From JBGPJM01 sp041485385 (GTDB lineage Bacteria > Planctomycetota > Phycisphaerae > Phycisphaerales > UBA1924): a DNA stretch of 13,919 nt. The translations under genes and the position numbers were made by a program. Positions 1-8,200 of the stretch are shown in pieces. The notes under the pieces were generated by a model. That model saw nothing but the letters and a program-made list of their open reading frames with translations. It was not told where the DNA came from and ran no database searches. How positions within the stretch are numbered: the stretch's first letter is position 1; every line of letters begins with the position of its first letter. Location: contig JBGPJM010000131.1 of NCBI GenBank assembly GCA_041485385.1, positions 1-13,919 of the forward strand, written 5' to 3'.

Positions 1-255
1 CCGCTGATCTTCAACGATCGCGGCCAGCTCGTCCTCTCGGTCACGTTCACGGACGGCTCGAGCGGTGTCTTCCTGGCCAATACCGCCGGATGCCCCGCGG
101 ACTGGAACAACTCCGGATCGGTGGACTCCTCCGATTTCTTCGACTTCCTCAATGCGTTCTTCATGATGTCGCCCGGCGCTGACTTCAACGCCGATGGGGT
201 CACGGATTCGCAGGACTTCTTTGACTTCCTCGGGGCGTACTTTGCTGGGTGCTGA
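1..255 (+). CDS. C-terminal end of a secreted protein with dockerin-like tail (5' partial)
   Basis: Reading frame 1 is open from the first base to TGA at 253-255, giving the last 84 residues of a longer protein. Two calcium-loop-like repeats are visible: DWNNSGSVDSSDFFDFLNAF and DFNADGVTDSQDFFDFLGAY. They have the D-x-N/D-x-D/S-G-x-x-(D)-S/T-x-D-F-F-D-F-L pattern of dockerin-type EF hands, and the protein ends in Ala-Gly-Cys. This matches the Gly-Cys-terminated dockerin-like anchors that I recall from Phycisphaerae secreted proteins. The residues just before (LIFNDRGQLVLSVTFTDGSS and on) resemble one blade of a repeat of the NDxGQ-x-x-F...DG type found in planctomycete surface proteins. The protein is probably exported and displayed or anchored through this tail, but its main domain lies outside the window. 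Function of the whole protein is unknown. Confidence 0.8.
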   Translation, partial: PLIFNDRGQLVLSVTFTDGSSGVFLANTAGCPADWNNSGSVDSSDFFDFLNAFFMMSPGADFNADGVTDSQDFFDFLGAYFAGC

Positions 256-280
256 TTGACCGAAGACCGCTCGAATGATC

Positions 281-296
281 GCGCCGCACCCGGCGC
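281..296 (+). other. GC-only stem-loop after the dockerin-tailed gene
   Basis: GCGCCG and CGGCGC form a perfect 6-bp stem around a 4-base loop, 25 bases downstream of the stop codon at 255. No T-run follows, so it is not a canonical intrinsic terminator. It may protect the 3' end of the message or be chance in GC-rich DNA. Confidence 0.3.
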
Positions 297-347
297 GCCC
301 GCGGGGCCCGTGCTCCCGGCGCTGCGCCTATCGTCGTCCGCCGGGGG

Positions 348-382
348 ATCGGGAGGGGAATCGGGAGGGGAACGGGAGGGGG
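348..382 (+). repeat. Short G-rich tandem repeat in the hflX leader
   Basis: The 12-base unit ATCGGGAGGGGA occurs at 348-359 and again exactly at 360-371. A third, slightly shortened copy (ACGGGAGGGG) follows from 372. The repeat provides the purine-rich GGAGG-like sequence just before the hflX start codon at 394, so several overlapping ribosome-binding registers exist. The run of G-tracts from 343 to 388 also fits a G-quadruplex pattern on the coding (RNA-like) strand. Confidence 0.8.
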
Positions 383-393
383 GGCGGGCGACC

Positions 394-1734
394 ATGCCAA
401 AGTCCAGCGACCGCACGTCGATCAAGGTTCAGTCCGAGCGGGCCATCGTCGCGGCCGTCCGCCTGCCCCACTCGGTCTTCGACGAGCGCGACCCCTTCGG
501 CGAGCTCAAGGCCCTCGCCGAGCAGGCCGGGGCGGTCATCGTCGGCGAGCTCGAGCAGCGGAAGCAGAAACCCGAGTCCGCCACGTTCATCGGCAAGGGG
601 AAGCTGGGCGAGCTCAAGGGGCTGTGCGAGGCGACGGGCGCGACGCTGGTGATCTTCGATCACGACCTGTCGCCGCGGCAGATCGCCAATATCGAGGAGG
701 CGGTGGGGAGGAAGGTGATCGACCGCAGCGAGCTGATCCTGGACATCTTCGCGTCTCGCGCCACCACGCACGAGGCCAAGCTACAGGTGGAGCTGGCGCA
801 GATGGAGTACACGTACCCGCGCCTGCGGGCGATGTGGGACCACCTGGAGCGGCTGGTGGGGCGGGGCGGGATCGGGGGGATCGGCACGAGGGGACCGGGC
901 GAGCAGCAGCTGGAGATCGACCGCCGGCTCGTGCAGAACAAGAAGCTGGACCTGAAGCGCGAGCTGGAGACGATCAACGCGCGGAAGCGCCGCGCCGTCG
1001 CCGAGCGCAAGCTCGACCACTTCACCGTCGGCCTCGTCGGCTACACCAACGCGGGCAAGAGCACGCTCTTCAACTCGCTGACCGCCGGAGGGGCCTACGC
1101 CGACGACCGGCTGTTCGCCACGCTCGTGACGCGCACCCGCGAATGGGACCTTGGGGGCGGGCTGCGGGTGATGCTGTCGGACACCGTCGGCTTCGTGCGG
1201 GCCCTGCCGCACCACCTGGTCGCGTCGTTCCGGGCGACGCTGGAGGAGGCGGTGAACGCCGACTTGCTGCTGATCCTGCTGGACGTCTCGGACCCCGCGG
1301 CGGAGATGCACTACGACACGGTGGAGAGCACGCTGAACGGGCTGCTGAAGGGGGCCGGGATCGAGCCGGGCCCGCGGCGCGTCCTGCTGCTCAACAAAGT
1401 CGACCGGCTGAAGGACAACCGCGATCTCCTGGTGTGGCAGCGAAAGGTGCCGGGGTGCATCCCGATCATCGCCAAAGCGGTCGGCGGGCGCGGGCACGTG
1501 GAGCTGACCGATCTGGTGCGCGAGGCGGCGCAGGGGGGTGTCGAGGAGGTCGTCCTGCGCCTGGACATGCACGACGCCAAGGCGGTGAGCGTCGTGGAGA
1601 ACCGCTCGCAGGTGCTCAAGCGTGAGTACGACGATGGGCACGTGCTGCTGACGGTGCGGATCGGGCGGCGGCAGCTCGATCAGCTCAAGTCGGTGACGGG
1701 GGGGGCGGTCCGGGTGCTGCCCCGGCGCACGTAG
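394..1734 (+). CDS. hflX: HflX, ribosome-associated GTPase
   Basis: This encodes a 446-residue GTPase of the HflX family, which binds the 50S subunit and splits stalled or hibernating 70S ribosomes in the cytoplasm. The N-terminal HflX domain ends in the family signature GRGGIGGIGTRGPGEQQLE (about residues 153-171) and is followed by a basic coiled segment. The G domain shows G1 GYTNAGKS (216-223), a threonine-containing switch I (FATLVTRTR), G3 DTVGF (263-267) and G4 NKVD (334-337). A short C-terminal domain follows. Length is normal for the family. I chose ATG 394 because the HflX homology begins shortly after it and a purine-rich GGGAGGGGGGG stretch precedes it. The frame also stays open back to a TTG at 256, but those 46 residues are Gly/Ala/Ser-rich and do not look like HflX. 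No hfq or other hfl gene is adjacent, so it appears monocistronic. Confidence 0.96.
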   Translation: MPKSSDRTSIKVQSERAIVAAVRLPHSVFDERDPFGELKALAEQAGAVIVGELEQRKQKPESATFIGKGKLGELKGLCEATGATLVIFDHDLSPRQIANIEEAVGRKVIDRSELILDIFASRATTHEAKLQVELAQMEYTYPRLRAMWDHLERLVGRGGIGGIGTRGPGEQQLEIDRRLVQNKKLDLKRELETINARKRRAVAERKLDHFTVGLVGYTNAGKSTLFNSLTAGGAYADDRLFATLVTRTREWDLGGGLRVMLSDTVGFVRALPHHLVASFRATLEEAVNADLLLILLDVSDPAAEMHYDTVESTLNGLLKGAGIEPGPRRVLLLNKVDRLKDNRDLLVWQRKVPGCIPIIAKAVGGRGHVELTDLVREAAQGGVEEVVLRLDMHDAKAVSVVENRSQVLKREYDDGHVLLTVRIGRRQLDQLKSVTGGAVRVLPRRT

Positions 1735-1740
1735 CGATGG

Positions 1741-1777
1741 CGCCCGCGGGGCGGCGGGGATCTCGCTCCGGCGGGCG
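1741..1777 (+). terminator. Possible stem-loop after hflX
   Basis: CGCCCGC (1741-1747) and GCGGGCG (1771-1777) can pair as a 7-bp stem with a long loop, starting 6 bases after the hflX stop codon. There is no T-tract, so intrinsic termination is uncertain. The rest of 1778-1972 holds no gene that I can support. A TTGCAG (1869-1874) and TCTAGT (1892-1897) pair with 17-base spacing is a weak promoter candidate for the next gene. Confidence 0.3.
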
Positions 1778-1972
1778 TCCGATAGCCTCGCGGATGTGAA
1801 CCGGGGGTGGATTTGCCGCGCGTGGCGAGCGCAATCGCTGACATCGGCGCACCGGCCGTCAAGCAGCGTTGCAGAAACGCACGGAACTTCTTCTAGTTGA
1901 GTGTGCCCGAGCGCCCATGTCCGGCGCGCCGGGCAGATTTCGGAGCCACCGTTCGAAGCCGGAGATTACGCC

Positions 1973-3472
1973 ATGTCGACCAGAATGATGCGGAACGGAA
2001 CGTGCCTGGGAGCGGCGCTGGTCGCGGCGGTCCTTGCCGTGACCGGCTCCGCCGGGGCGCGACCGGACACGGGCGCCTGGAGCACGGCGTACCAGAGCTA
2101 CGCCAGTAAGCAGAGCGTCTCGGTCGGCGCGGTCGTCCGCAAGTTCACGCCCGGCGCCAACGCCGACTTCGGCAAGGCGGCCGGCGCAGGGGGCGGGCGG
2201 TACATCAACATCATGGCGGATTCGCTGGACGCCAATGGCAAGCCGGTCTTCCGCTCGACCGGCCAGAAGGTGACCGCGAACTGGAAGGACGCTGCCGGCC
2301 AGGCGATCTCGCCGCCGCGCTCGTACATCGCCGCGAAGTCCGGGGACGTGGCGGGCGCCGCCGACACGGCGGCGGGCGGCGCGGTGACGTCGGCGGACAC
2401 GCTCGGGCAATGGTTCAGGGACGTGCCGGGCGTCAACACGAGCACCCGGTCGTCGCTGGCGTTCACGCGGAACAGCTCTTCCGGGCTCTACGTGTTCGAC
2501 GGGTCGCTGGACTCGCTGTCGGGCACGCCGAGCTACGCCTACACGACCGAGGTCGAGTATCCGTTCGTGTACGAGGCGGGCAAGAGCTGGTACTTCGACG
2601 CCGTCACCGACGCCGAGGCGTTCGTCTTCGTCGACGGGAGGCTGGTGATCGACGGCGGTCGTGGCGGCGACGTGCCATTCACAATAACCAACGGCACGGT
2701 TGTGCCCTCGGCGAACTTCAACGCGACGGTGACGGTCCTGGGCGCGGCGATCGCCTCCGGTACCCACATGGTCCCGGTGACGGCCCAGGTGCGGGTCGGC
2801 AGCACGGTCTCCGACCCCTTCGGCGTGGCGAGCAAGCCCATCTCGAGCAACCTCAACGACAACAAGAACCCGCGCAATGCGGTGGTCGGGACGAACGTGC
2901 CCGCCAACACGGCGATCTCGGTGATCGCCAACAGCTGGCTCTGGACCGGCTCGAGCCCCAACTACACCAACGATACGACCTGGGCGAAGTACATCACGGT
3001 GGACTCCAAGACCGGCTCGGCCGCCGTCAAGGTGCTGCGTAACGGCGATGCGGTCCCGAATATCGTGCCGTTCGCCAACCAGGCGACGATCTCCAGCTTC
3101 CTCACACCCTACCTGAACGCGACGACCAGGAAGGTCACGCTGGCGCCCAACCAGGCGATCTACCTGTTCGAGCTGGGCACGACGAACCTGACCTCCACGG
3201 CCGCGGACTTCCAGGACCTTGTGGTGCTGGTCTCGCTCACGGGCGTCGCGAGCTCGTCGGGGTCCGGCTCGTCGGGCTCCAGCGCCCCCGTCCCCGTGCC
3301 GCAGCTGAGCGAGCGCATCGACCTGGACCGCCTCGCGCTGGACGACCGGAGCTCGCACAAGATCAAGATTCTCTTCGCCAACCGCACCGGCGCCGCGTCG
3401 CACCTGCGCCTGGACACGAACATCCAGACGCTGAACGTCGCCAACCGGCGGTCCTTCACCCAGCAGGACTGA
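1973..3472 (+). CDS. Secreted protein with a split fibro-slime-like domain
   Basis: This encodes a protein of 499 residues with an N-terminal signal peptide: basic Arg residues, a hydrophobic core near residues 11-24, and a likely cut after GSAGA. ATG 1973 is preceded by GGAG (1961-1964) at 8-base spacing; the frame extends to a GTG at 1901, which lacks such support. From about residue 144 (LGQWFRDVPGVN) through YAYTTEVEYPFVYEAGKSWY to FVFVDGRLVIDGG (to about 229) the protein follows the fibro-slime domain pattern. The usual acidic GDDD motif is replaced by VTDAEA. The expected end of that domain (SERIDLDRLALDD ... HLRLDTNIQTL) appears only at about residue 446, after roughly 215 unrelated residues and a Ser/Gly/Pro linker near 427-445. 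It is probably an exported surface or matrix protein. Substrate and role are unknown, and no dockerin or sorting tail is present. Confidence 0.8.
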   Translation: MSTRMMRNGTCLGAALVAAVLAVTGSAGARPDTGAWSTAYQSYASKQSVSVGAVVRKFTPGANADFGKAAGAGGGRYINIMADSLDANGKPVFRSTGQKVTANWKDAAGQAISPPRSYIAAKSGDVAGAADTAAGGAVTSADTLGQWFRDVPGVNTSTRSSLAFTRNSSSGLYVFDGSLDSLSGTPSYAYTTEVEYPFVYEAGKSWYFDAVTDAEAFVFVDGRLVIDGGRGGDVPFTITNGTVVPSANFNATVTVLGAAIASGTHMVPVTAQVRVGSTVSDPFGVASKPISSNLNDNKNPRNAVVGTNVPANTAISVIANSWLWTGSSPNYTNDTTWAKYITVDSKTGSAAVKVLRNGDAVPNIVPFANQATISSFLTPYLNATTRKVTLAPNQAIYLFELGTTNLTSTAADFQDLVVLVSLTGVASSSGSGSSGSSAPVPVPQLSERIDLDRLALDDRSSHKIKILFANRTGAASHLRLDTNIQTLNVANRRSFTQQD

Positions 3473-3502
3473 GCGGCGCCGCGTCAACCCGACAGCCCCA
3501 AC

Positions 3503-3547
3503 AGGGCGGTTTCGCTGGGCTTGCCCCGCGACCGCCCTTTGTTGTTT
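3503..3547 (+). terminator. Intrinsic terminator after the fibro-slime-like gene
   Basis: AGGGCGGT (3503-3510) pairs with ACCGCCCT (3531-3538). Inside it, CGC/GCG and GGGC/GCCC extend the hairpin across a two-base bulge and one mismatch. The stem runs directly into TTTGTTGTTT on the plus strand. The stop codon of the upstream gene is 30 bases away. Confidence 0.85.
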
Positions 3548-3646
3548 CTCCGGCCACGAATCGCGCCGGGAACCCGCCCGGGGTCGGCCGCGCGCGCGGC
3601 GAGGGATCCCACGCCGGCCGTGCCGATCCGCAGCGTCGGCCGTGCA

Positions 3647-3674
3647 TTGACTGTCCCCTCAAGCAGGCGATACT
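3647..3674 (+). promoter_or_regulatory. Likely sigma-70 promoter of the tRNA-Thr gene
   Basis: TTGACT (-35, 5 of 6 to consensus) and GATACT (-10, 4 of 6) are separated by 16 bases. The -10 box ends 9 bases before the mature tRNA 5' end, which would give a start site just ahead of the tRNA. The position after a strong terminator makes independent transcription plausible. Confidence 0.6.
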
Positions 3675-3683
3675 TCCCCCACC

Positions 3684-3755
3684 GCCACCTTAGCTCAGTG
3701 GTAGAGCGATGCTTTCGTAAAGCATAGGTCCAGGGTTCAAATCCCTGAGGTGGCT
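3684..3755 (+). tRNA. tRNA-Thr (anticodon CGT)
   Basis: A complete cloverleaf of 72 bases can be folded by eye. The acceptor stem is GCCACCT/AGGTGGC. The D stem is GCTC/GAGC with loop AGTGGTA. The anticodon stem is ATGCT/AGCAT around loop TTCGTAA, giving anticodon CGT, which reads ACG threonine codons. The variable loop is AGGTC, and the T arm is CAGGG-TTCAAAT-CCCTG. The discriminator base is T and no CCA is encoded (TTCC follows), so CCA must be added after transcription. Between this gene and 3981 there are GC-rich inverted repeats but no gene that I can support. Confidence 0.97.
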
Positions 3756-3980
3756 TTCCGGGCGGGCGGTGAGAGGCGGGGGGCGGGGTCGCCCGCACGG
3801 CCGGCCGGGCACGGGCCGGACGATGGACGACGCCCCGCCGAATCACGCCATGCGCCCGCCGCCGCGGCCCGGATGCCCCGGTATCACCTCCACAGCCCAC
3901 CAATACTTCCCGGTCGTCCCCGGCCTCCAGCGCTGGATCCGGCGGGCGGGCAGCGAGCGATCAACGGAGTGTCTTCCCCC

Positions 3981-5210
3981 ATGCGATCGATTCTTCTGGC
4001 CTTCGCTCTGCTGGGAGTGGTCCCTGTCGCTGCCCGCGCCCAGCCCGGCGGGGGAGGCGGCCCGCCGCCGGCGATGGTCGTGCTCGACGTCGCAAAGCTC
4101 CAGACCGTCGAGCAGTGGCGCGAGGTGACCGGGGAGCTGCAGGCGGTGCGCCGGACGATCCTGGCGGCGCAGCAGGAGGGGTGGGTGCTGGAGATGCTGC
4201 CGCGAGAGGGCGACCACGTGAAGGCCGGCGACATCGTGGCACGCCTCGACGGGAAGCTGGCGGAGCTGGAGGTGCAGCGCGCCGAGGCGGTCGTGAAGAA
4301 GTGGGAGGCCGAGATCGCCCAGCGGCAGGCGGGACTGGAGAAGGCGCAGCGCGACCTGGACAGGCGCCGGGCGGCGAGCGTGAAGGAGTCGGCGTCGGCG
4401 ACCGAGGTGGCCGACGCGCAGACGGAGGTCGCCTCGTCGGTGGCCAGGCTCGACCAGGCCAGGGCCGAGCAGGCGTCGGCGACGGCGGACCTGGGCCTGG
4501 CGCGGAAGCGGATGGAGGACATGACGATCCGCGCGCCGATCAGCGGGATCGTCAAGGCGAAGAAGACGGAGATCGGGCAGTGGCTGTCCCGGGGCGACGC
4601 GGTCGTCGAGCTCGTGCAGCTCGACTCGGTCGAGGCGTGGCTGGACGTGCCCGAGGCGCTGGTCCGGCGGATCCAGAAGAAGCGGACCGACAACACCGCC
4701 GCCCCGCCGGTGCGCGTGCAGGTGCGGATCACGGCGCTGGACGAGGTGCGCGAGGCCGACGTGGTGGGGATCGTGCCGGCGGCGGACCCGATGTCGCGCC
4801 TCATCCCCGTGCGCGTGCTGCTGGAGAACGCCGACGAGCTGATCAAGCCGGGCATGAGCGTGACCGGGCTCGTGCCGACAGGGAACGCCGAGCCGACGCT
4901 GACGATCCACAAGGACGGGCTGATGCGAAACGACGCGGGGGCGTACGTCTTCTTCAGCGCCGGGGGTGTGGCCCAGATCGCGCGGGTAGACGTGCTCTTT
5001 GCGCTGAGCGACCGGCTGGCGGTGCGGTCCGACCGGCTCGCGCCGGGGGTGCAGATCGTGGTGCAGGGGAATGAGCGGCTGTCGCCGGGGCAGCCGCTCA
5101 TGCCGGCCGCCCCCCCTCCTCCCTCCTCCGCCCCCGCCGCCGGGCCGAAGGGGAGCGCGCCGGAAGCGGCCCCCGCGGGGCCGGGCGCCAAGAAGGAAGG
5201 AGAGAAGTAG
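3981..5210 (+). CDS. RND efflux periplasmic adaptor (membrane fusion protein)
   Basis: This encodes a 409-residue periplasmic adaptor that would link the RND permease encoded next to an outer-membrane channel. ATG 3981 starts a clear signal peptide (MRSILLAFALLGVVPVAARA, likely cut before QP). GGAG at 3966-3969 precedes it, and the frame open back to 3750 reads through the end of the tRNA, so it is not coding there. A split biotinyl-lipoyl-like domain is visible: the first half around REGDHVKAGDIVARLDG (about 75-91), the second around APISGIVKAKKTEIGQWLSRG (from about 185). Between them lies an Ala/Glu/Arg-rich coiled-coil hairpin (about 92-180). Beta-barrel and membrane-proximal regions follow. 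The end, from about residue 375, is a Pro/Ala-rich tail finishing in a charged KKEGEK, likely disordered. It is separated from the RND gene by 3 bases, so the two form an operon. Substrate cannot be read from the sequence. Confidence 0.93.
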   Translation: MRSILLAFALLGVVPVAARAQPGGGGGPPPAMVVLDVAKLQTVEQWREVTGELQAVRRTILAAQQEGWVLEMLPREGDHVKAGDIVARLDGKLAELEVQRAEAVVKKWEAEIAQRQAGLEKAQRDLDRRRAASVKESASATEVADAQTEVASSVARLDQARAEQASATADLGLARKRMEDMTIRAPISGIVKAKKTEIGQWLSRGDAVVELVQLDSVEAWLDVPEALVRRIQKKRTDNTAAPPVRVQVRITALDEVREADVVGIVPAADPMSRLIPVRVLLENADELIKPGMSVTGLVPTGNAEPTLTIHKDGLMRNDAGAYVFFSAGGVAQIARVDVLFALSDRLAVRSDRLAPGVQIVVQGNERLSPGQPLMPAAPPPPSSAPAAGPKGSAPEAAPAGPGAKKEGEK

Positions 5211-5213
5211 GCC

Positions 5214-8200
5214 GTGGACCTGATCCGCTGGGCGATCAACAAGCCGGTGAGCGTCAGCGTGGCGGTGATCCTGCTGATCATGTTCGGCCTGATCGGGCTG
5301 GGCGCGATCCCCATCCAGCTCACGCCGACGGTGGACCAGCCGGTCGTCACCGTCTCGACCGCGTGGCCCGGGCGCAGCCCGCAGGAGATCGTCGACGAGA
5401 TCACACGCGAGCAGGAGAAGCGGCTCAAGAACGTCGCCAACCTGAAGTCGATGAAGTCCACCAGCCAGGAGGGCCTGAGCACCATCACGCTGGAGTTCTA
5501 CGTCGGCGCCGACATCAGCCGGGCTCTGCAGGAGGTCTCCGACGCGCTCCGCCAGGTCCCGTCGTACCCCGACGAGGTGAAGGAGCCGACGATCAAGGCC
5601 GCCGAGGGGAGTTCCTCCAGCGCCATCGCCTGGATCATCATCGACCTGGACCCGGCCAAGGCCGCGGCCCACCCCGGCTACGACATCACCACCCTCTTCG
5701 ACGCGCTGGACCGCGAGGTGAAGCCGTACCTAGAACGCGTGGACGGCGTGGCCGAGGTGAACATCTACGGCGGGCGCGAGCGCGAGGTGCGGGTGCTGCT
5801 GGACCCGTCCGCGATGGCCGCCCGCGGGCTCAGCCACGAGGAGGTCATCCGCGCCCTGCGGAACGAGAACCGGAACATCTCGGCGGGGAGCCTCTCCGAG
5901 GGGAAGCGCGACTACCGCGTTCGCGTGGTCGGGCAGTTCGAGACCGCCGACGACGTGCTGGGCACCATCGTCGCCTACCGCGAGGGGAAGCCCGTCTACG
6001 TCCGCGACCTGGGCGACGTGGACGTGGGCTTCGAGAAGAAACGCAGCTTCGTGCGCGCGATGGGCGTGCCGTGCCTGGCGATGAACGTGATCCGGCAGAG
6101 CGGGTCGAACGTGATGCGCGTGATGGCCGCCGTCCGCGACCGGCTGGAGGTCGTCCGCAAGGACATGCTCCCCCGCCTGGATCCTGTCGCCGGCCCCGAC
6201 CTGCGCCTCCGGCAGGTGTACGACGAAACCAACTACATCAACTCCTCCATCGCGCTGGTCCTGGAGAACCTGTGGGTGGGCGGCACCCTCTCCATCCTGG
6301 TGCTGATGGTGTTCCTGCGCTCGTTCAAGGCCACCGCCGTCATCGCCCTGGCGATCCCCCTCAGCATCATCGGCACGTTCCTGGTAATGCTCGCCGCGGG
6401 GCGCACCCTCAACGTCATCTCGCTCGCCGGGCTGGCCTTCTCCACCGGCGTCGTCGTCGACAACGCCATCGTCGTGCTGGAGAACATCGAGCGGCGGCGC
6501 TCGATGGGGGATGCGCCCCTCGCGGCCGTCTACCGCGGGGCCAAGGAGGTCTGGGGCGCCATCCTCGCCGGCACGTTCTGCCATGTCGCCGTCTTCTTCC
6601 CGATCCTCACCATCCGCGAGGAGGCCGGGCAGCTCTTCTTCGACCTCACGCTGGCCCTCTCGGTGTCGATCATCCTGTCGCTGGTCGTCGCCATCACCGT
6701 GGTCCCCGCGGCCCAGGCCGTGCTGGCCCGCCTGCACGCCCTGCGCGTCGGCCAGGACGCCGCGCTGCACGAGCGCCGGCCCGACACAATGTGGTCCACG
6801 CTCTTCGGGCTGGCGCCGCTGTGCGGGCGCCTCGTCGCGTCCTTCAGCCGCGGAATCTACTGGCTCATGACCGGCTGGCGGGCCTGGACGCTCCGCCCGG
6901 CGCTCATCGTCGGGATGACCACCGCCAGCGTGCTGGCGTCTCGCTACCTCGTCCCGCCGCTGGACTACCTGCCCGCCGGCAACCAGAACCTGGTCTTCGG
7001 CGGCCTGCTCATCCCGCCCGGCCTCTCGCTCCAGGAGCAACTCCGCTACGCCGAGCACATCGAGCACAACGTCGAGCCGTACATCAACGCCGACATCCAC
7101 AACCCCGCGAGCATGGCTTCGCTGGCGCCCATCCCCCGCATGGACGCCCCCGGCAAGACCTTCGACCCCGTCCCCATCGAGAACTTCTTCATCGGCGGCT
7201 TCAACGGCGGCATGTTCGTCGGCGCCACCAGCCAGGACCCGCAGAAGGTCATCCCCATCGGCTCGCTGCTCACCGCCAACATGAACGGCATGCCCGACGC
7301 CTTCGGCGGCGCGGCGCAGGCCTCCATCTTCGGGCGCGGCGTCGGCGGCGGCGACAACATCAACCTGGAGATCTCCGGCCCGTCCCTCCCGCGCGTGGTC
7401 ACTGCCGCCAACGCCATGTTCTTTCAGGCCGCGATGCTCTACAGCTTCGGCAACGTGCAGGGGAGCCCGTCCAACTTCAACCTCACCCAGCCCGAGTCGC
7501 GCATCCGCCTCTCGCGCGCCGGGAGGCAGCTGGGCCTGCGCACCAGCGACCTGGGCACCGCCGTCCGCGGCCTGATCGACGGTGCCTTCGCCGGCGACTT
7601 CCGCCTCGAGGGCAAGACGGTGGACATGGTCGTCCTCCCCAAGGGCGGTCGCCTGGCGTACAAGGAAATCCTCCCCGGCATCCCCGTCATGACCCCCAGC
7701 TGGCGCGTCGTCCCGGTGGCCAGCGTCGCCGACATCGAGCCCGCCCAGGCGCCCCAGGAGATCCAGCGGATCGAGGAGCTCCCCAGCGTGACCATCCAGA
7801 TCCGTCCGCCCAAGGGGCAGGCGCTGGAGACCGTGATGGACGAGCTCCGCCAGAAGGTCATCGCCCCCGCGCGGAGCGCAGGGCTGATCGACCGGAACAT
7901 GCGCGTCCGGCTGGAGGGCTCGGCCGCGAAGCTGGCCCAGGTGAAGACTGCCCTCCTCGGAGATCTGAACCCGTCGGCGCCGAGGGCGCCGTGGCAGAAG
8001 GCCCTGTCGATGGTCTCCTACGGCATCGGCATCGCCGGTCTGCTCGTCGGCCTCTACGCCATGGCCCGGGCCCTTTCACGGCGCACCGGGCGCGACGGCG
8101 CCCCGGGGATGAGCCCTTTCGTCTACGGCGCGCTGGGCGCGATCCTCCTCTCGGTCATCATCGGCGGCCTGCTGCTGGGGATCGCCCACCAGCCGCAGCT

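Noticed and set aside
256..393. TTG-initiated 46-residue N-terminal extension of HflX
   Set aside because: The extension is low-complexity, runs through the G-rich repeat, and is not part of known HflX proteins. ATG 394 has a purine-rich site in front.
1859..3487. Minus-strand 542-residue frame opposite the fibro-slime-like gene
   Set aside because: The plus-strand gene has a signal peptide, Shine-Dalgarno and terminator. The minus frame is Arg/Val/Gly-rich and has none of these.
3756..3830. GC-rich inverted repeats after the tRNA as an attachment site or terminator
   Set aside because: The stems are short and lack a T-run. No integrase and no repeated tRNA 3' end are visible in the window, so there is no sign of an integrated element.
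3883..3891. ATCACCTCC, identical to the 3' tail of 16S rRNA (anti-Shine-Dalgarno)
   Set aside because: Only 9 bases match, there is no other rRNA sequence around it, and it does not pair convincingly with the nearby ribosome-binding site. Chance is the simplest explanation.
3843..5672. Long minus-strand frames opposite the adaptor and start of the RND gene
   Set aside because: They are antisense shadows from GC-rich codon use, with low-complexity Arg/Leu/His composition and no ribosome-binding site or domain.
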